From: Hortaea werneckii
Lineage: Eukaryota; Ascomycota; Dothideomycetes; Mycosphaerellales; Teratosphaeriaceae
Length of the DNA stretch: 64,000 bases
Reading direction: 5' to 3'
NCBI GenBank assembly: GCA_037044905.1
Contig: JBAOKB010000144.1
Location: 1,736,001 to 1,800,000 of the forward strand
The notes under the pieces were generated by a model that was not told the DNA's origin, did not search any database, and was given only the letters and a program-made list of their open reading frames with translations. A program made the position numbers and the translations under genes. Positions 62,653-64,000 of the stretch are shown piece by piece; the first letter of the stretch is position 1, and each line of letters starts with the position of its first letter.

Positions 62653-64000
62653 CTACTCCTCCAACGCTGTGTTCTGTCTTGACCGTCCCCTGGCAGCTTT
62701 ACCACCACGAGCCTTACGTTTCGTCCTCTTGCGCGGCTCCTCAAACTCGCTGGCATCTTCATCAGAGGGAGTCTCTGGCTGCGGACTTTTTCTCGCCTTT
62801 CTTCTCTTAGATCCAGCCGCCGCACCCCCACGACCCCCTCCGTCCGGAACCTCAGCAGCCTCGTGCTCCAGGGTCTCGTCTTCGGCTCCTGTCTCGCCTC
62901 TCTGCACCTGAGCTCTGGCCGCCATCCGTCCCAAAGCCGCACCCATCCTCTTGCTTCCTTCAAGCCGCTTCCTCGGGGCAAACGCCTCCCCTTTCGCATT
63001 ACTCCCCACTGCTCCGATTCCAACGCCGCCTTCAAAGAACGCGGTAAGGTTACTTTGAGTACCTTCGTCCGCTCGCCGATTCATGTCCTTAATAACCGGG
63101 ACGAGCACCTCGTCCGTCCTCTCCTGACTCCACCCAATCGTTGACATGAGGAAAGACCGCAGCGCATCGAGGTCTGGCACGCCCCATTGGAAGTGCTCTG
63201 GATCCCGATCAACCTCCGGTTCAAGGTAAGCCTTCTCGACTCGTGGATCCGGGAAAGACGGGGGAAGGAACATCTTCGTCGCGTTCTTCCTGAACTTCTT
63301 CCGGAACGGATGGTCTTTGTCGGCCTCCTTAGGAATGAGCTGCATCTGAACACCCTCCCACCATTCCTTAAACCCCTCTAGGTTCTGAAACTCGCCCAAT
63401 ATCTCTAAAGCAGTGACTGGGCCAACGCCTTGTAAGCCCTCGGTGTAATCGCTTCCAAGTAGCTGTGCAATGGCAATGAGCTTAACTCTCGTGAGATTAA
63501 ACTCCTTCTCCAAATCGCTTGTAAGATAGCACTCGACGAACTTGGCCTGGTTGAACATATTCTTGTAAATCCTGGTACCGCCGAAGAGAAAGCAGTCCGA
63601 ATCGTCCGTTACGATTCCGTCGACCAGGCCAAGCTTCACTAGCTCCGCACATTGCGCTTCGGCTTCCATGGGAGCTGTGACATAGGGCAGACCGAACAGA
63701 CGGAGCAACTGCTGACATTCTTGGACCATGATGTGTGTGACTTCGTCCGCATCACGGCGATCCTTCTTTTGCTGATTGCGAAGCTGCTTGAGTTCATTTT
63801 CGTAGTCAAGGATGTTTTGAGCAGTGGTTGTCTTGTTGTTGAGAGTGCTGGCGAAGCGAGCGTGTTCTTCGGCTTCTTGAGCGAGGGCGCTTAGTAGCGC
63901 TTCTTCCTCAGGGTCGTCAAAGTCATCATCGAAATAGCCTGGTTCTCCCTCAGAAACGTTGTCCTGATTCGCAAGACCAGAAGCTGGTGCTGGCCCTGAT
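62653..64000 (-). CDS. RAD2: Rad2/XPG (Rad13) structure-specific endonuclease, C-terminal part
   Basis: The gene runs off the right edge, so only the C-terminal ~450 codons are present. The visible order is an acidic/helical spacer (DDDFDDPEEEALLSALAQEA), then the XPG internal nuclease region with metal-binding acids in APMEAEAQCAEL and VTDDSDCFLFG. YKNMFNQAKFVECY is typical of Rad2/XPG rather than FEN1 or EXO1. The helix-hairpin-helix follows (LLGSDYTEGLQGVGPVTALE). A PCNA-interaction motif QSNLTAFF lies at 63057-63034, and the basic tail has likely nuclear signals (KRRKARK, RKRTKRKARGG). The enzyme makes the 3' incision in nucleotide-excision repair. No frameshift or intron is seen in this part; the start lies beyond 64000. 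Confidence 0.94.
   Translation of the reverse strand, partial: SGPAPASGLANQDNVSEGEPGYFDDDFDDPEEEALLSALAQEAEEHARFASTLNNKTTTAQNILDYENELKQLRNQQKKDRRDADEVTHIMVQECQQLLRLFGLPYVTAPMEAEAQCAELVKLGLVDGIVTDDSDCFLFGGTRIYKNMFNQAKFVECYLTSDLEKEFNLTRVKLIAIAQLLGSDYTEGLQGVGPVTALEILGEFQNLEGFKEWWEGVQMQLIPKEADKDHPFRKKFRKNATKMFLPPSFPDPRVEKAYLEPEVDRDPEHFQWGVPDLDALRSFLMSTIGWSQERTDEVLVPVIKDMNRRADEGTQSNLTAFFEGGVGIGAVGSNAKGEAFAPRKRLEGSKRMGAALGRMAARAQVQRGETGAEDETLEHEAAEVPDGGGRGGAAAGSKRRKARKSPQPETPSDEDASEFEEPRKRTKRKARGGKAARGRSRQNTALEE

Overview
The window is nuclear DNA of a filamentous ascomycete. Evidence seen in the sequence: short introns (about 49-144 bp) with GTRNGT-type donors and CTAAC/CTGAC branch sites, a tRNA gene with an intron after position 37, and protein families typical of Pezizomycotina (DUF3431, MEMO, fungal MFS/MCT and MATE transporters, PP1 ending in FGRR, serine/threonine-rich mosaic surface proteins). 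A Dothideomycete is my best guess, from protein flavour only; no marker gene proves it.

Layout. 0-7 kb: an MFS transporter (-), a MATE transporter (+) and a small secreted Ser/Gly-rich protein (+). 7.9-11.2 kb: a secreted agmatinase/arginase-family protein and an AYR1-like short-chain reductase (both +). 11.7-17.3 kb: the PP1 catalytic subunit and a leucine-rich-repeat protein (both -). 17.3-20.9 kb: no gene recognised. 20.9-34.8 kb is a cell-division neighbourhood: Cdh1 (APC/C activator, +), an HYPK-like NatA partner (+), a large BRCT-domain nuclear protein (-) and separase (+), the last two diverging from a 0.3 kb promoter. 35.2-41.5 kb: a Tra2-like RRM/SR protein, a DUF3431 membrane protein and an MCT-type transporter (all +). 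41.5-46 kb: no gene, one copy of a dispersed repeat. 46-51.7 kb: a C2H2 transcription factor (+), an intron-containing tRNA-Val(UAC) (-), a Cys-rich hypothetical protein (-) and MEMO (+). 52.4-60.6 kb: one 21-exon gene (-) for a very large modular, repeat-rich secreted surface protein. 61-64 kb: an HSDL2-like SDR ending in AKI and the C-terminal part of the nucleotide-excision endonuclease Rad2/XPG (both -), with a second copy of the dispersed repeat between them and beside it.

Most notable signals. (1) The 21-exon mosaic gene, whose exon lengths sum to an exact multiple of three. (2) The zinc-finger gene, where an in-frame TGA is followed by CAATTA, the classical leaky-stop context, and then by 151 open codons that look like the conserved C-terminus of the family; an in-frame intron is the rival explanation. 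(3) A strongly uneven distribution of single-base frameshifts: about 25 between 8.7 and 35.5 kb, including one in PP1, and none detected in any gene outside that interval. I read these as consensus errors in one part of the assembly rather than gene death, but decay cannot be excluded for every gene. (4) Three genes acting at anaphase/mitotic exit (PP1, Cdh1, separase) lie within 23 kb.

Exon models were built by eye from splice signals and reading-frame continuity; where exon sums depart from a multiple of three, the difference equals the number of frameshifts seen.
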